DNA from: Bacteroidia bacterium
GTDB lineage: Bacteria > Bacteroidota > Bacteroidia > UKL13-3
DNA length: 64,000 nucleotides
NCBI GenBank assembly: GCA_019695215.1
Contig: JAIBAK010000014.1
Location: 1 to 64,000 of the forward strand
Direction of reading: 5' to 3'
The translations under genes were made by a program, and so were the position numbers. The notes below the pieces were generated by a model. The model did not search any database and was not told where the DNA came from. It saw only the letters and a program-made list of their open reading frames with translations. Below, piece by piece: positions 14,988 through 24,162 of the stretch (the stretch's first letter is position 1; the number at the start of each line of letters is the position of its first letter).

Positions 14988-14995
14988 CAAATATA
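14988..14995 (-). promoter_or_regulatory. -7 promoter element (TATATTTG on the minus strand) for the antitoxin-toxin pair
   Basis: The minus strand reads TATATTTG, fitting TAnnTTTG, 22 bases before the antitoxin ATG. The surrounding 13 bases (14985-14997) are identical to those at 15774-15786 in front of the response regulator. Confidence 0.55.
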
Positions 14996-15101
14996 CAAAT
15001 TTCATTGTTTAAAATCCAGAAAAAATAATTCATTGCCTACACGCTACTTTCGCCTTAAGCTAAAGAATATGCTCTGGAAAGAGATTAAGGGATATAAAAA
15101 T

Positions 15102-15755
15102 TTACCGAGACACCTGAGCCATCAGGCGATGTTCAATGGCATACTGCGCAAGCCCCACCATGTTTTTGGCCCCGGTAATTCTCATCAGGTCTTTCCGGTA
15201 ACCTTTCACACATTCTTCGCTTATTCCCAGTTTGGCCGAAATTTCCCGGCTATTCATTTGATTACAAATGCAAATTAAAACTTCGGTTAAACGATTGGAT
15301 AATTTAGCAGCAGGAGTTGGGGTATCTATAAGTAAATTTACCAGCTCTTTGCCATAAGGATTATCGGCCAAATGGTAATGCCCGCTGACTACCTGTTCAA
15401 TAATTTGCACCACTTCTTCTACAGGCTGCACCTTATGGATAAAAGCACCGGCTCCGCATCGTATCATTTGGGCTACCTCTTCGGCTGTATCCCACTGCGA
15501 CCAGGCTACTACTTTAATGCCCGGAAATTTGGTGTGCAGCAACTGCGTGGCAGCAATACCATTCATATCAGGCATACGCACATCCATTAATACAACCTGA
15601 GGCACTTTGCCTTTTTCTATCTGTTGCAGTAATTCGGCTCCTCCTGCTGCGGCAAATAAAACCTCCACCTGTTTAAATTTACGCAGCCGCAGCAATAAAA
15701 TGTCCCGGTAATGAGGTTCGTCTTCGGCAATAGCTAGTGCAATAGGGTTGTGCAT
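15102..15755 (-). CDS. LuxR/NarL-family response regulator
   Basis: The 217-residue protein has an N-terminal receiver domain (about 5-120) with the acidic pair Glu11/Asp12 and phospho-acceptor Asp58 in VVLMDVRMPDMNG. A C-terminal LuxR-type HTH (about 150-212) follows, with SNRLTEVLICICNQ, EISAKLGISEECVKGYRKDL and KNMVGLAQYA. It is a DNA-binding transcription factor controlled by phosphorylation. No histidine kinase is adjacent, so it is an orphan in this window; a free Hpt protein is encoded at 37087-37452. A strong palindrome lies directly upstream of its -7 element. A partial second copy of its 3' end exists at 14399-14453. Confidence 0.93.
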   Translation of the reverse strand: MHNPIALAIAEDEPHYRDILLLRLRKFKQVEVLFAAAGGAELLQQIEKGKVPQVVLMDVRMPDMNGIAATQLLHTKFPGIKVVAWSQWDTAEEVAQMIRCGAGAFIHKVQPVEEVVQIIEQVVSGHYHLADNPYGKELVNLLIDTPTPAAKLSNRLTEVLICICNQMNSREISAKLGISEECVKGYRKDLMRITGAKNMVGLAQYAIEHRLMAQVSR

Positions 15756-15776
15756 ATTATTATAAGTTTAGCTATT

Positions 15777-15784
15777 CAAATATA
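15777..15784 (-). promoter_or_regulatory. -7 promoter element (TATATTTG on the minus strand) for the response regulator
   Basis: The minus strand reads TATATTTG, 21 bases before the ATG of the response regulator. The palindrome at 15787-15821 covers the zone where the -33 element would sit. Confidence 0.55.
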
Positions 15785-15786
15785 CA

Positions 15787-15821
15787 CCCCTAAATGGATA
15801 AATGCAACCCCCATTTAGGGG
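15787..15821. promoter_or_regulatory. 11-bp inverted repeat, candidate operator
   Basis: CCCCTAAATGG (15787-15797) and CCATTTAGGGG (15811-15821) are perfect inverted copies with a 13-base spacer. The element starts 2 bases upstream of the response regulator's -7 motif, so a protein bound there would contact the promoter. It lies between divergent genes (response regulator and a T9SS substrate) and could act on both. A repeat element of the CCCCTAAA type that is common in Bacteroidota intergenic DNA is the main alternative. Confidence 0.5.
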
Positions 15822-15914
15822 AGGGGCATTTTCCCTGTTTTGGGGAGTTGACAGCGTATTTTTAATTACGCAAATTTGACCAAACAGATTTCTTCCCTTA
15901 ATTTAGAAGAAAAA

Positions 15915-16868
15915 ATGAAAATGAAAGCAATACTATTTTCTTGGTGTTTGGTAGCTTTTACGCTGCTTTCCCCTTTAAAATCCACTGCTCAAACAAGCGT
16001 TTATCACCCTTTTCCTACCGATAGTGCAGTTTGGACATATTTGAAAAGTGATTTTTCTACGGGAGTTTTAAAGACAAGGGCTTTTAAGCTAAAATCTGAT
16101 ACCGTATTCAATAGTAAAACATACGCCAAAATTTATAAAACCTATAGTTTTGATTATGCCAATGATAGTGGAAATGTTATTTACGCTTACCTGAGGGTGA
16201 ATAACGATTCGCAAAAGGTATGGATGCGGTACGCAGATTATGGACAGTATAAAGATACCAGTGAATTTCTTTTGTTTGACTTTGGCCTGAATATAGGGGA
16301 TACATTTTATGCCCGCAGGATTAAAAATGACAGTAGTGGATTTATCATTGATACATTACGGGTTACTTCCTTCGATTCCATTTATACCCTAAAGGGCTTG
16401 CATAAGCAAATTCGATTAACCGGATCTTATGATTCGCCATATATTTTTACTGGTAAATTCGGATCGCACTTTTACTTATTTTATCCTGAAACACCGTTAT
16501 ACTTTCCGAGTATGGGAGGAAATATGAATCTTTTATGTTTTAAGGAGAAGGAAATTCAATATGTACAAGGACAAGATTGTTTTATGGACTTCGCCCCAAA
16601 TGGAGTGGCAGAACTATTCAAAGATTTAAACACCACTGTTTATCCGGTTCCGCAATATGCGGGGGGGGAAATAAATATAAAGTCCGGAAGCATAATTGGG
16701 GTGCGCTATATACTTACCGGAGTGGATGGAAAGGAATACGCAAACGGTATTTTACAACCAGGTTTGGATAGTTTTAAACTCCCTGATACAATACCTGCAG
16801 GTGTTTATTTTTTAAAGTTGAATATAGACCAAAGTCCCTGTCAAGGGCATAAAATTATAATACTATGA
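15915..16868 (+). CDS. T9SS C-terminal target domain-containing secreted protein
   Basis: From the ATG at 15915 the product is 317 residues with a signal peptide ending KSTAQ; a TTG 39 bases upstream would only add a polar extension. The final 80 residues are a type A T9SS sorting domain, with TVYPVPQYAGGEINI, then IGVRYILTGVDGKEYANG, PAGVYFLKL and a basic-tailed end KIIIL. The protein should pass the outer membrane by the type IX system and be anchored or released. The N-terminal 235 residues are beta-rich with no family I recognise. An 8-G run at 16661-16668 lies just inside the sorting domain. The next gene begins 4 bases before this stop codon. Confidence 0.85.
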   Translation: MKMKAILFSWCLVAFTLLSPLKSTAQTSVYHPFPTDSAVWTYLKSDFSTGVLKTRAFKLKSDTVFNSKTYAKIYKTYSFDYANDSGNVIYAYLRVNNDSQKVWMRYADYGQYKDTSEFLLFDFGLNIGDTFYARRIKNDSSGFIIDTLRVTSFDSIYTLKGLHKQIRLTGSYDSPYIFTGKFGSHFYLFYPETPLYFPSMGGNMNLLCFKEKEIQYVQGQDCFMDFAPNGVAELFKDLNTTVYPVPQYAGGEINIKSGSIIGVRYILTGVDGKEYANGILQPGLDSFKLPDTIPAGVYFLKLNIDQSPCQGHKIIIL

Positions 16869-19800
16869 GAAAAACCAAATTTATTCTTACCCTTATCTTG
16901 CTACAGGGACAATTATTTGCCCAAACATGGAAACCTTTGGGGCCTTTCAAGTATTTGAATAAGGATGCAAGTACACCCAATAGCATTGGAAATGGAGCAA
17001 TTTATAGTGTAAATGCAAGACCGGATAATCCAGATATAATTTTTTCTGGTAGCCATTCCGGTGGCCTTTGGAAAAGTACAGACGGAGGCTCTCACTGGGC
17101 TGCATGCGATAATGGGTTTGAACAAATTTCTGGTATTTATGCAATTGAGTTTGAAAATACGGATCCGGAAGTAATGTTTGTTACTACAGAGGCTGGTAGA
17201 CCTGTGAATGGACTTAGATATTCTGGAGGCATATTTCGATCACTTGATGGGGGCTCATCGTTTCAAGAAGTTAACACTGGGTTTAATCTTCAATTTGATG
17301 GTACAATTATCAAAGGTCTAGCTCTTGATAGGGCAACCTCTTTTCCTAATGGACGTATGTTTACGCTAAAACAATGGGTTACATATTCAAGTGCAATAGG
17401 GTATTTAAATACTGAATTGTACACTAGTTCTAATAGTGGCAATTCATGGAATTTAATCAATACATTTCCGAGCTCCTTATCGTCTTTAGTTGGTGGATTT
17501 GACCAAAACAAGGTTGATATAGAAATTGACCCAACAGACGGTAATTACCTCTATATTGCTTCTAAATCTGCAATATGGAGATCAAATGATGGTGGTTCTA
17601 CTTCTCAAGGATGGGTTGATTTAACCTCTAATCTTAATACGGGCTTAAACCTTACCAGTGGGGTGAATGTCACAAATATTATAATTAGAACGCAACAACA
17701 AGCTGGATATATTTGTGCATTAGTTTTTTTATCGAATGGTCATATTAGTATTGCCACTTCTACGGATTATGGGGTTACATGGACAAAAGTTTTTGGTCCA
17801 TCTTCCTCTCCAGGATTTCAGGGTGGATTTGACGTTTCTGAAATTGACCCGGGAACATTCTACATAGGAGCTGTTTGGAATATTTGGAGGGTGAAAAATA
17901 ATTCTATGGTTTCAATTTCAACTAGTAATATTTGGGATATAAATGGCCAATGTGTTCATGTCGATATGCGGTCATTACGATCAGTAAAAATTCCAAATAC
18001 ATCAGAACATTTTTTGTTGTGTGGTAATGACGGAGGATTATCAAGATGTAATAATCCAGATGAGGCAATTAATTTTCCGAACTGTCCTAAGTGGACATAT
18101 CAAGGGAATTTAGGGTTGAATAATTTGCATTTTTATGGTCTTGGTTCTACTTCAGATGGAACTAAGTTAGCCGCAGGTGCACAGGATGCTAGTATTTTGA
18201 TATATAACCAACAAAATAATACATGGAAATCTCGAATATGGTCAGATGGAGGAGATGCAACATTTTACCCCAACAGCAACTCAATCATTTATGCACAAGT
18301 TTTTGGAGCTGTTAATTTTCCAACCTATATACAAACTACAAATGATGAATTTAACATCGGTAATATTTCCCTTTTATACAGTACTGTATTTTCTGGAGAT
18401 GGATCTAGACCATTATACATACACCCCAATAGCAAAAATTTTTACGTTGGTTGTCGTGAGTTGTTACGGGCAGATCATAGCATCTCAATCACCCAGACAC
18501 CAACAGCGATTTCACAATTCGGAACTGACCCACCTATCGGGGCAATAGCAGTATCAGAGTCTGATGAAAATGTAATCTATGTTGGGAAATCTTGGTCTGC
18601 AATAGCTAACCAAAACCAAACACCAATAATTTACAAATCCACAAACGCATTAGGGTCGCCAACCTGGTCCGATATTACCAACGATATTCCAGGTTCTATA
18701 AGAGGAGTAGCCGACATTGAAATAAATCCAAATGACAAGGATAAAGTATATATTGGTTTAAGAGGTCTCAGTTTAAAAAGCAGCACAACCCCATATAATA
18801 CCATTTTTTATACATCTGACGGGGGAGCGAATTGGGTTGTAATACCCGGGCAGGTGGACGATCCGAACGATATCAATAACTCGTTTCCATTTCAAGAACT
18901 ATACTGTTTGGAATATGACAGAAACAGCGATAGGTTGTATGCAGGTTTTCAAAATGGGACATTTTATTTTGATATGTCTCAGGTTAATAATTCTGGTGCC
19001 AAGTGGCATAGATTCATGGGTTCAATTTATGGAACTGATATGCCTGCAGTAGGTGTTACAGATTTAGAAATAAATTACGCGCAAGGTTTAATTCGAGCCG
19101 CCACTTTTGGTAGAGGTATTTGGGAATCTCCTCTTCCCTGTCCGGAGTACCTTTCGCATGTTATGGATATTAACGATCCGGTTGCTTATCAAAATGCCGG
19201 AATAATCAATTGGCATTATTCAGATTTTATTATTCCGGCCGGATACACCCTAACTTTCGATAACACCGTTGTAAAAATGCCTCAAAACGCCCGATTCACC
19301 ATTCAAAAAGGAGGTAAGCTGGTAATTAAAAACGGAGCCAAAATTACCAATGGAGCCGATAACTGTGCTTATATGTGGGATGGCATTTATGTAGAGGCCG
19401 ATGCTAATTTGCCGCAAATACCCAATGCGGTTACCGGGCTATACCCCGACCACGGATTTTTGGTTTTAGAAAATTGTACGTTAGAACACGCTTACATGGC
19501 CGTGAGTGCCGGATACAATAACCCAGGAGGTAGCGGCCTGCAGGGCGGAGGGGTAATACTTGCCGAGGGTACTACTTTTCTCAATAATCGCTTTTCGGCC
19601 CGATTTTATGATTTTACTTTCAGTAATAAAAGCCGTGTTAGAGATTGCAATTTCAAATGTACGGGCTCTTTACCCTACTTTTCTGATAATGATGGAGCCT
19701 ATTCTTTTGTGAGTTTATTTGGCATAAAAGATATGTGGCTTTCGGGCAACACCTTTGAGAATAGTGCTCCCGGTGGCGATGACAATCCGTTTGGAAGCAA

Positions 19801-20185
19801 ATTCAGGGGTGCAGGTATCATCAGCGTTAATTCTACTTATTGGGTTACTCCAAGTTTTAATCCATCGCTATATAATGGTAATTGTACTGTTCCCAACGGG
19901 GTGCGTACTACTTTTAAGGGGCTCACACACGGGGTATTTATTTACAATTTTAATAACGACCCCAGCCGTCAGGCGCATATCCTTGATTGCGATTTCACCA
20001 ATATTTCAATGGGTATAGGCATGAATTGGGATACAAAAACACAGGTGTACGGCAACCGATTTAACTGGACAACCGATTTTGACGAGTATCCATATTTTAG
20101 TTACCCCAACTCGGCCATAAAAACAGATTATGCCGAAGGGTTTACCCTTGATAAAATCAAATTGATTTTCAATATCCCGATGTAA
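16865..20185 (+). CDS. Large secreted Asp-box (BNR/sortilin-like) repeat protein, N-terminal part of a frameshifted gene
   Basis: The open frame encodes 1106 residues and starts with a signal peptide ending GQLFAQ. About 30-760 is a beta-propeller-like region with several Asp boxes (S.DGG..W), such as KSTDGGSHW, TSTDYGVTW and YTSDGGANW, as in BNR/sortilin-type proteins. About 760-1100 changes to short regular strands (MPQNARFTIQKGGKLVIKNG), a parallel beta-helix. The frame then ends abruptly after LIFNIPM. From about 20155 the minus-one frame continues the same kind of sequence to a T9SS sorting domain at 21297, so the natural gene was about 1476 residues. The first 2.2 kb looks more AT-rich than the remainder. 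ATG overlaps the previous stop codon by 4 bases. Confidence 0.8.
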   Translation: MRKTKFILTLILLQGQLFAQTWKPLGPFKYLNKDASTPNSIGNGAIYSVNARPDNPDIIFSGSHSGGLWKSTDGGSHWAACDNGFEQISGIYAIEFENTDPEVMFVTTEAGRPVNGLRYSGGIFRSLDGGSSFQEVNTGFNLQFDGTIIKGLALDRATSFPNGRMFTLKQWVTYSSAIGYLNTELYTSSNSGNSWNLINTFPSSLSSLVGGFDQNKVDIEIDPTDGNYLYIASKSAIWRSNDGGSTSQGWVDLTSNLNTGLNLTSGVNVTNIIIRTQQQAGYICALVFLSNGHISIATSTDYGVTWTKVFGPSSSPGFQGGFDVSEIDPGTFYIGAVWNIWRVKNNSMVSISTSNIWDINGQCVHVDMRSLRSVKIPNTSEHFLLCGNDGGLSRCNNPDEAINFPNCPKWTYQGNLGLNNLHFYGLGSTSDGTKLAAGAQDASILIYNQQNNTWKSRIWSDGGDATFYPNSNSIIYAQVFGAVNFPTYIQTTNDEFNIGNISLLYSTVFSGDGSRPLYIHPNSKNFYVGCRELLRADHSISITQTPTAISQFGTDPPIGAIAVSESDENVIYVGKSWSAIANQNQTPIIYKSTNALGSPTWSDITNDIPGSIRGVADIEINPNDKDKVYIGLRGLSLKSSTTPYNTIFYTSDGGANWVVIPGQVDDPNDINNSFPFQELYCLEYDRNSDRLYAGFQNGTFYFDMSQVNNSGAKWHRFMGSIYGTDMPAVGVTDLEINYAQGLIRAATFGRGIWESPLPCPEYLSHVMDINDPVAYQNAGIINWHYSDFIIPAGYTLTFDNTVVKMPQNARFTIQKGGKLVIKNGAKITNGADNCAYMWDGIYVEADANLPQIPNAVTGLYPDHGFLVLENCTLEHAYMAVSAGYNNPGGSGLQGGGVILAEGTTFLNNRFSARFYDFTFSNKSRVRDCNFKCTGSLPYFSDNDGAYSFVSLFGIKDMWLSGNTFENSAPGGDDNPFGSKFRGAGIISVNSTYWVTPSFNPSLYNGNCTVPNGVRTTFKGLTHGVFIYNFNNDPSRQAHILDCDFTNISMGIGMNWDTKTQVYGNRFNWTTDFDEYPYFSYPNSAIKTDYAEGFTLDKIKLIFNIPM

Positions 20186-21297
20186 TTACCGGTGTTCATG
20201 GCATTTCAATAAATGAAAGCCATCCCAACCTCTCTACTGTTTTTCCGGTTACGGTTTATCAAAATGTGATAGTTAACGCCAATACAAACGGCAGCAACAA
20301 GATAGGGTTAGCCATTTTTGATGATGTGAACAATGGCGGAGACAATAACACCCTGCAATTTCAGTGCAACACATTTACCGGATTTAATTTGGCTGTTAGT
20401 TCAAATGCAGTCACCGGTATTCCAGCTCAAGGTACGTCTACTATGCCTGCAGGGAATAAATTTACCGACCCGTGTACTCAGATGATACGACTTGATGCTC
20501 CGGTGCAGGCTCTAACTAATTACGGGCCGTACTATTTTGAATCAAATAACCCGGTTGAGGAAGTTCTAGTACCCTCTTCTTGTAACCCCAATTGGAACAG
20601 TTTGAAAGTTAATAATTCTTCAAACCTATGCCCTCCATCAAATAACCTTACCTATTATTGCATTGAGGGGCAAAACGGGGGAGGCGATGCAGAATACAGT
20701 ATCCGAAATAATTTTGACCCCTTTACCGATGCCTTGAGATTAATACAGGCAGGTAATTATGCCGGGGCGCAATCCTTATTACCCCAAATAAGCAATCAAG
20801 GAGAACACAACTTGGTTGACTTTTCGTTAAATTTATACGCAGGGGGCAGCAACTACTTTCTTCTTTCTGCCAGCCAAAGAGCCCAACTTACGGGCATGAT
20901 GCAAAACGGTAATGAAAAGGTAAAACAAACCATACGCAACATACTACTTGCCTATACCGATAAACCCGTAAAGGAAACTTTTACCCATCAGGCTTCGGCT
21001 TCCTACCAGGCCATGAAAAATAAAACCGGCACGGCAGCAGGTCGTCAGGCTCAGTACAGTGTGTACCCCAATCCGGCCCAAGGTAGTTTTAATGTTCGGT
21101 TTGCATTGCCCGATGGGGTAACTGAGGGTCGTTTGGTGGTGCGCGATATTTTTGGCAAAATTGTATGGGAGCAAGCCATTCATACCATTATGGGTGAACT
21201 TCAGGTTAATTTACCCGGAACAAATGCTATTTATCTTTGCAGCATTGAAGGAAATAACCGAACTTTGTTTACCACCAAGGTGTTAATTAACAGGTGA
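20155..21297 (+). pseudogene. C-terminal part of the frameshifted Asp-box protein, with T9SS sorting domain
   Basis: In the minus-one frame relative to the upstream gene, coding sequence resumes after a stop at 20152-20154 and runs to 21297 without interruption. The only internal start candidate is a GTG at 20266. The segment continues the beta-helix (NTLQFQCNTFTGFNLAVS), passes a helical stretch around NGNEKVKQTIRN and ends with a type A T9SS sorting domain: YSVYPNPAQGSFNVRF, LVVRDIFGKIVWEQ and TTKVLINR. With no signal peptide of its own it could not be secreted, so it only makes sense fused to the upstream part. A lost base between 20155 and 20185 would explain the break; sequencing error is possible. 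Confidence 0.75.
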
Positions 21298-24161
21298 AAA
21301 AAAATCTTACAGCCCTGCTTTTTCTAAAAAAGGTTATCCTTGGGGTGGCTCTTTGCGTGGTGGTGGCTACAGGAGTAAAGGCACAAATTAGCAACAACTG
21401 GTGTTTTGGTACGGCCGGATACGGCTGGGATTTTAGAACCGAGCCTCCTTCTTTTTTTAAAACAGTCATGCATGCACCCGGGGGTACACAGGCTGCGTCC
21501 GATAGTTTGGGGAATCTGCTTTTTTACACCGATGGCGATACCATTTGGACCAAAAATCATCAGAAAATGAAAGGCTCCTACGGTTCTTTCAATTCGTGGT
21601 ACTCAGGGTATTCTAAAAGCCACAGTCCATCCGCAGTGTTGCCGGTACCTGGTAAACCCCAGCGGTATTATGTTTTCAGTGCAGGGTTTTCTGCAGGGTC
21701 TTATATTTCAGGACTGGATATTATTCCATTAGGTTACCGGGAACTTGATTTAAGCCGCAACGGAGGGCTTGGAGAGGTGCTTGACAGCAGCAGGCGTTTG
21801 CTCACCACCTACAATACGTACCAGCTTGCGACCATAAGGCACAGTAATAAAAAAGATTTCTGGTTGCTGGCGCGTGCGCTTGATACCATCCTCGTGTATT
21901 CAGTAACCAATGCAGGCATAAATCTGGCCTTTAAAACCTATTTTGAAGACCTGTCTAAAAATCTTGTTACCTCCGGATTCTGGACTTCAGGTGTGTCGGG
22001 TGGGTTTAAAGCTGCCAATAACGGGAAGTTGCTAGCCTTGTTTTTTAACTATACCGATTCCTCACAGGCCACATTAGTTAATAATTCCTTTTTGTACTTG
22101 CTTCCATTCGATCCTTCGAGCGGAGTGCTGGGTAATGCAACCATGGTGGATAGCTGCCACACCATATGGAACGATACAAGCTATCGGTCTTTTCGCGATG
22201 TGGCTTTTGCCCCCGGAGATTCCTTATTCTATGTAACTACTAATGCGGTTACAGGGGGTGGAGACCCAGGTAGTATTGGTGGAATTAACCAATATCACCT
22301 CGATTCTCAGGGAGTTTTCAAAAAAATTTTTATAATAAATTTTTTTCCTAACTCTAGTTCTTATTCTACCCTACAACTAGCCCCCAATGGTAAAATATAT
22401 CTTGCCGGGGGGGTTTCAAAGGGTATTGGTTTAGGAATTATTGAAAAGCCGGATGTTCCGGGTATGGGCTGTAAAGTAAAACCAAATACCATACCCCTGC
22501 CATTTTATCTGTATACTTTCCGAAAAGGAGATCCCTGGACTGATTTCACTCTTATAACCAGCCTTCCTTCTTCCCATAACGATTTTATGCGGGTAAAATT
22601 TTTGGGCATGCCCAATAGGTATTGCGATGGCGTAACCCATTTTTACAACCTTAGCGATACCGGTTGCTTTAGCAAATACAGGTGGTATATTAACGGAGAC
22701 AGCACCGATGCGGTAAACACGCAATACACCTTTACACAACCGGGGGTGTATTTTGTAAAATTGCGTGCCACCACACCGGCCGGTTACCATGTGTGGTATA
22801 GCGATAGCATGGAGATAAAGCCTGAGCATTTTCCGCCTAAAGCGGGTTTTTACACCCAAACTCAAACCGGTTGCCAGTGGGTGTCATTTATTTTAAGTGA
22901 TACGTCAAAAAGTTTAACCAATAAAACGGGCACTGCGTATAAAAAATGGGATTTTGGCGATGGCCAAATTATGAATGATTCGTTGGTCAATTCAACAGTT
23001 GCACGGCACACTTACACCAAAAGTGGCAACTATACACTAAAACTAACCTATTTTAATGGTTACTGTACCGATAGTTTTTTATTGCAGCAGCAGGTTACCA
23101 TTTTAGAGGCTCCAAAACCCGGCTTTTACTTTTCTCCGGACAAAGGATGTAGCCCGTTAAAAACCATTATTAAACCAAGAACAGAGGGTAAAGTTGACAG
23201 TTTTTATTACAGTTTTGATAACGGGGTGTCGTGGTTTAATGCTGATAACGGTATGCTCGAAAAAACATTTACCGGAGAAGGAGCAAGTGATGTGATACAA
23301 AAACTAAAAGGCCCTACCGGTTGTGTCACTACCGATACGCAACAGATAAGAGTTACTCCGGGACTACCGGCAAACTATAAGCAGGAAATATATGCTGCCA
23401 CTTTTAATGAAAATAATCATATTGTGCTAAAGTGGAACTCTGTAAAGAATGCGCATAGCTACAAAGTGCTTTATGCCAGAGATGGTGTAAGTTTTACTGA
23501 TAAATTTATTTTGCGTGATACATTGGTTATAGATTCTACAGGTTCGGCACTGAATGAAAATTATTATCGAATGGCGGCTGTTGATAGTTGTGGCAATAAT
23601 TCAACAATGGGAAATCTGGTTAAACCGGTACTTATGGTTGCGACCGCTGAAAGTAATGAAAAGGCCGTAGTGCGGTTTTCTGCCTATGAGCAAACAGATA
23701 GAATGGTAAAGTCATATACCATTCAGCGAAGCAGGGAAGGAAATGGGTTTCAAAATGTATGCACATGGACACCATCAGAGGTTTATTACGATAATAGTTT
23801 TTTTGAATTAGGTGGTAAAGCCTGCTGTTATCGTATTAAGGTTGATTTTGAACCACAGCAAGAGGGCTTCTCTCTGAGCAATGAAGTTTGTTTAGATTAC
23901 CAGCCGGTATTATGGATACCCGATGCCTTTAGCCCCAATGAAGATGGCATAAACGATGAATTTTTTATAGTGTATGCCGGTATTGTAAAATTTGAGTTAA
24001 CTATTTATAATGCGTGGGGCGAAAAAATATTTCAAACCACTGATCCCTCTTTCAGGTGGAAAGGCGAAAAAGTGCCATCCGGAGTTTATTCTTACGTGCT
24101 TTCGGCAAAATGTACCAATCAACGAATTAATACGTCAGGAACAATTACCATTGTGCGGTAA
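21294..24161 (+). CDS. Secreted PKD-domain protein with gliding-motility-type (CHU_C) C-terminal domain
   Basis: The 955-residue product has a GTG start overlapping the previous TGA (GTGA) and a signal peptide ending GVKAQ. The N-terminal 420 residues form a propeller-like region starting NWCFGTAGYGWDF, with GNLLFYTDGDTIW typical of large Bacteroidota surface proteins. A PKD domain with KKWDFGDGQ is at about 540-610, and a fibronectin-like region follows. The end is the type B sorting domain of the gliding motility family: IPDAFSPNEDGINDEFF, LTIYNAWGEKIFQT and KVPSGVYSYVLSAK. It should be exported by T9SS and stay cell-associated. A 7-G run occurs at 22407-22413. Together with the two preceding genes it forms a co-oriented secreted-protein cluster. 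Confidence 0.9.
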   Translation: MKKNLTALLFLKKVILGVALCVVVATGVKAQISNNWCFGTAGYGWDFRTEPPSFFKTVMHAPGGTQAASDSLGNLLFYTDGDTIWTKNHQKMKGSYGSFNSWYSGYSKSHSPSAVLPVPGKPQRYYVFSAGFSAGSYISGLDIIPLGYRELDLSRNGGLGEVLDSSRRLLTTYNTYQLATIRHSNKKDFWLLARALDTILVYSVTNAGINLAFKTYFEDLSKNLVTSGFWTSGVSGGFKAANNGKLLALFFNYTDSSQATLVNNSFLYLLPFDPSSGVLGNATMVDSCHTIWNDTSYRSFRDVAFAPGDSLFYVTTNAVTGGGDPGSIGGINQYHLDSQGVFKKIFIINFFPNSSSYSTLQLAPNGKIYLAGGVSKGIGLGIIEKPDVPGMGCKVKPNTIPLPFYLYTFRKGDPWTDFTLITSLPSSHNDFMRVKFLGMPNRYCDGVTHFYNLSDTGCFSKYRWYINGDSTDAVNTQYTFTQPGVYFVKLRATTPAGYHVWYSDSMEIKPEHFPPKAGFYTQTQTGCQWVSFILSDTSKSLTNKTGTAYKKWDFGDGQIMNDSLVNSTVARHTYTKSGNYTLKLTYFNGYCTDSFLLQQQVTILEAPKPGFYFSPDKGCSPLKTIIKPRTEGKVDSFYYSFDNGVSWFNADNGMLEKTFTGEGASDVIQKLKGPTGCVTTDTQQIRVTPGLPANYKQEIYAATFNENNHIVLKWNSVKNAHSYKVLYARDGVSFTDKFILRDTLVIDSTGSALNENYYRMAAVDSCGNNSTMGNLVKPVLMVATAESNEKAVVRFSAYEQTDRMVKSYTIQRSREGNGFQNVCTWTPSEVYYDNSFFELGGKACCYRIKVDFEPQQEGFSLSNEVCLDYQPVLWIPDAFSPNEDGINDEFFIVYAGIVKFELTIYNAWGEKIFQTTDPSFRWKGEKVPSGVYSYVLSAKCTNQRINTSGTITIVR

Positions 24162-24162
24162 G

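Noticed and set aside
15876-15914. TTG start for the T9SS protein at 15915
   Set aside because: It would place 13 polar residues before the signal peptide; ATG at 15915 gives a normal one.
20150-20185. Programmed -1 ribosomal frameshift in the Asp-box gene
   Set aside because: No X-XXY-YYZ heptamer is in phase between the -1 frame stops and the 0-frame stop, and no downstream stem is evident. A lost base is simpler.
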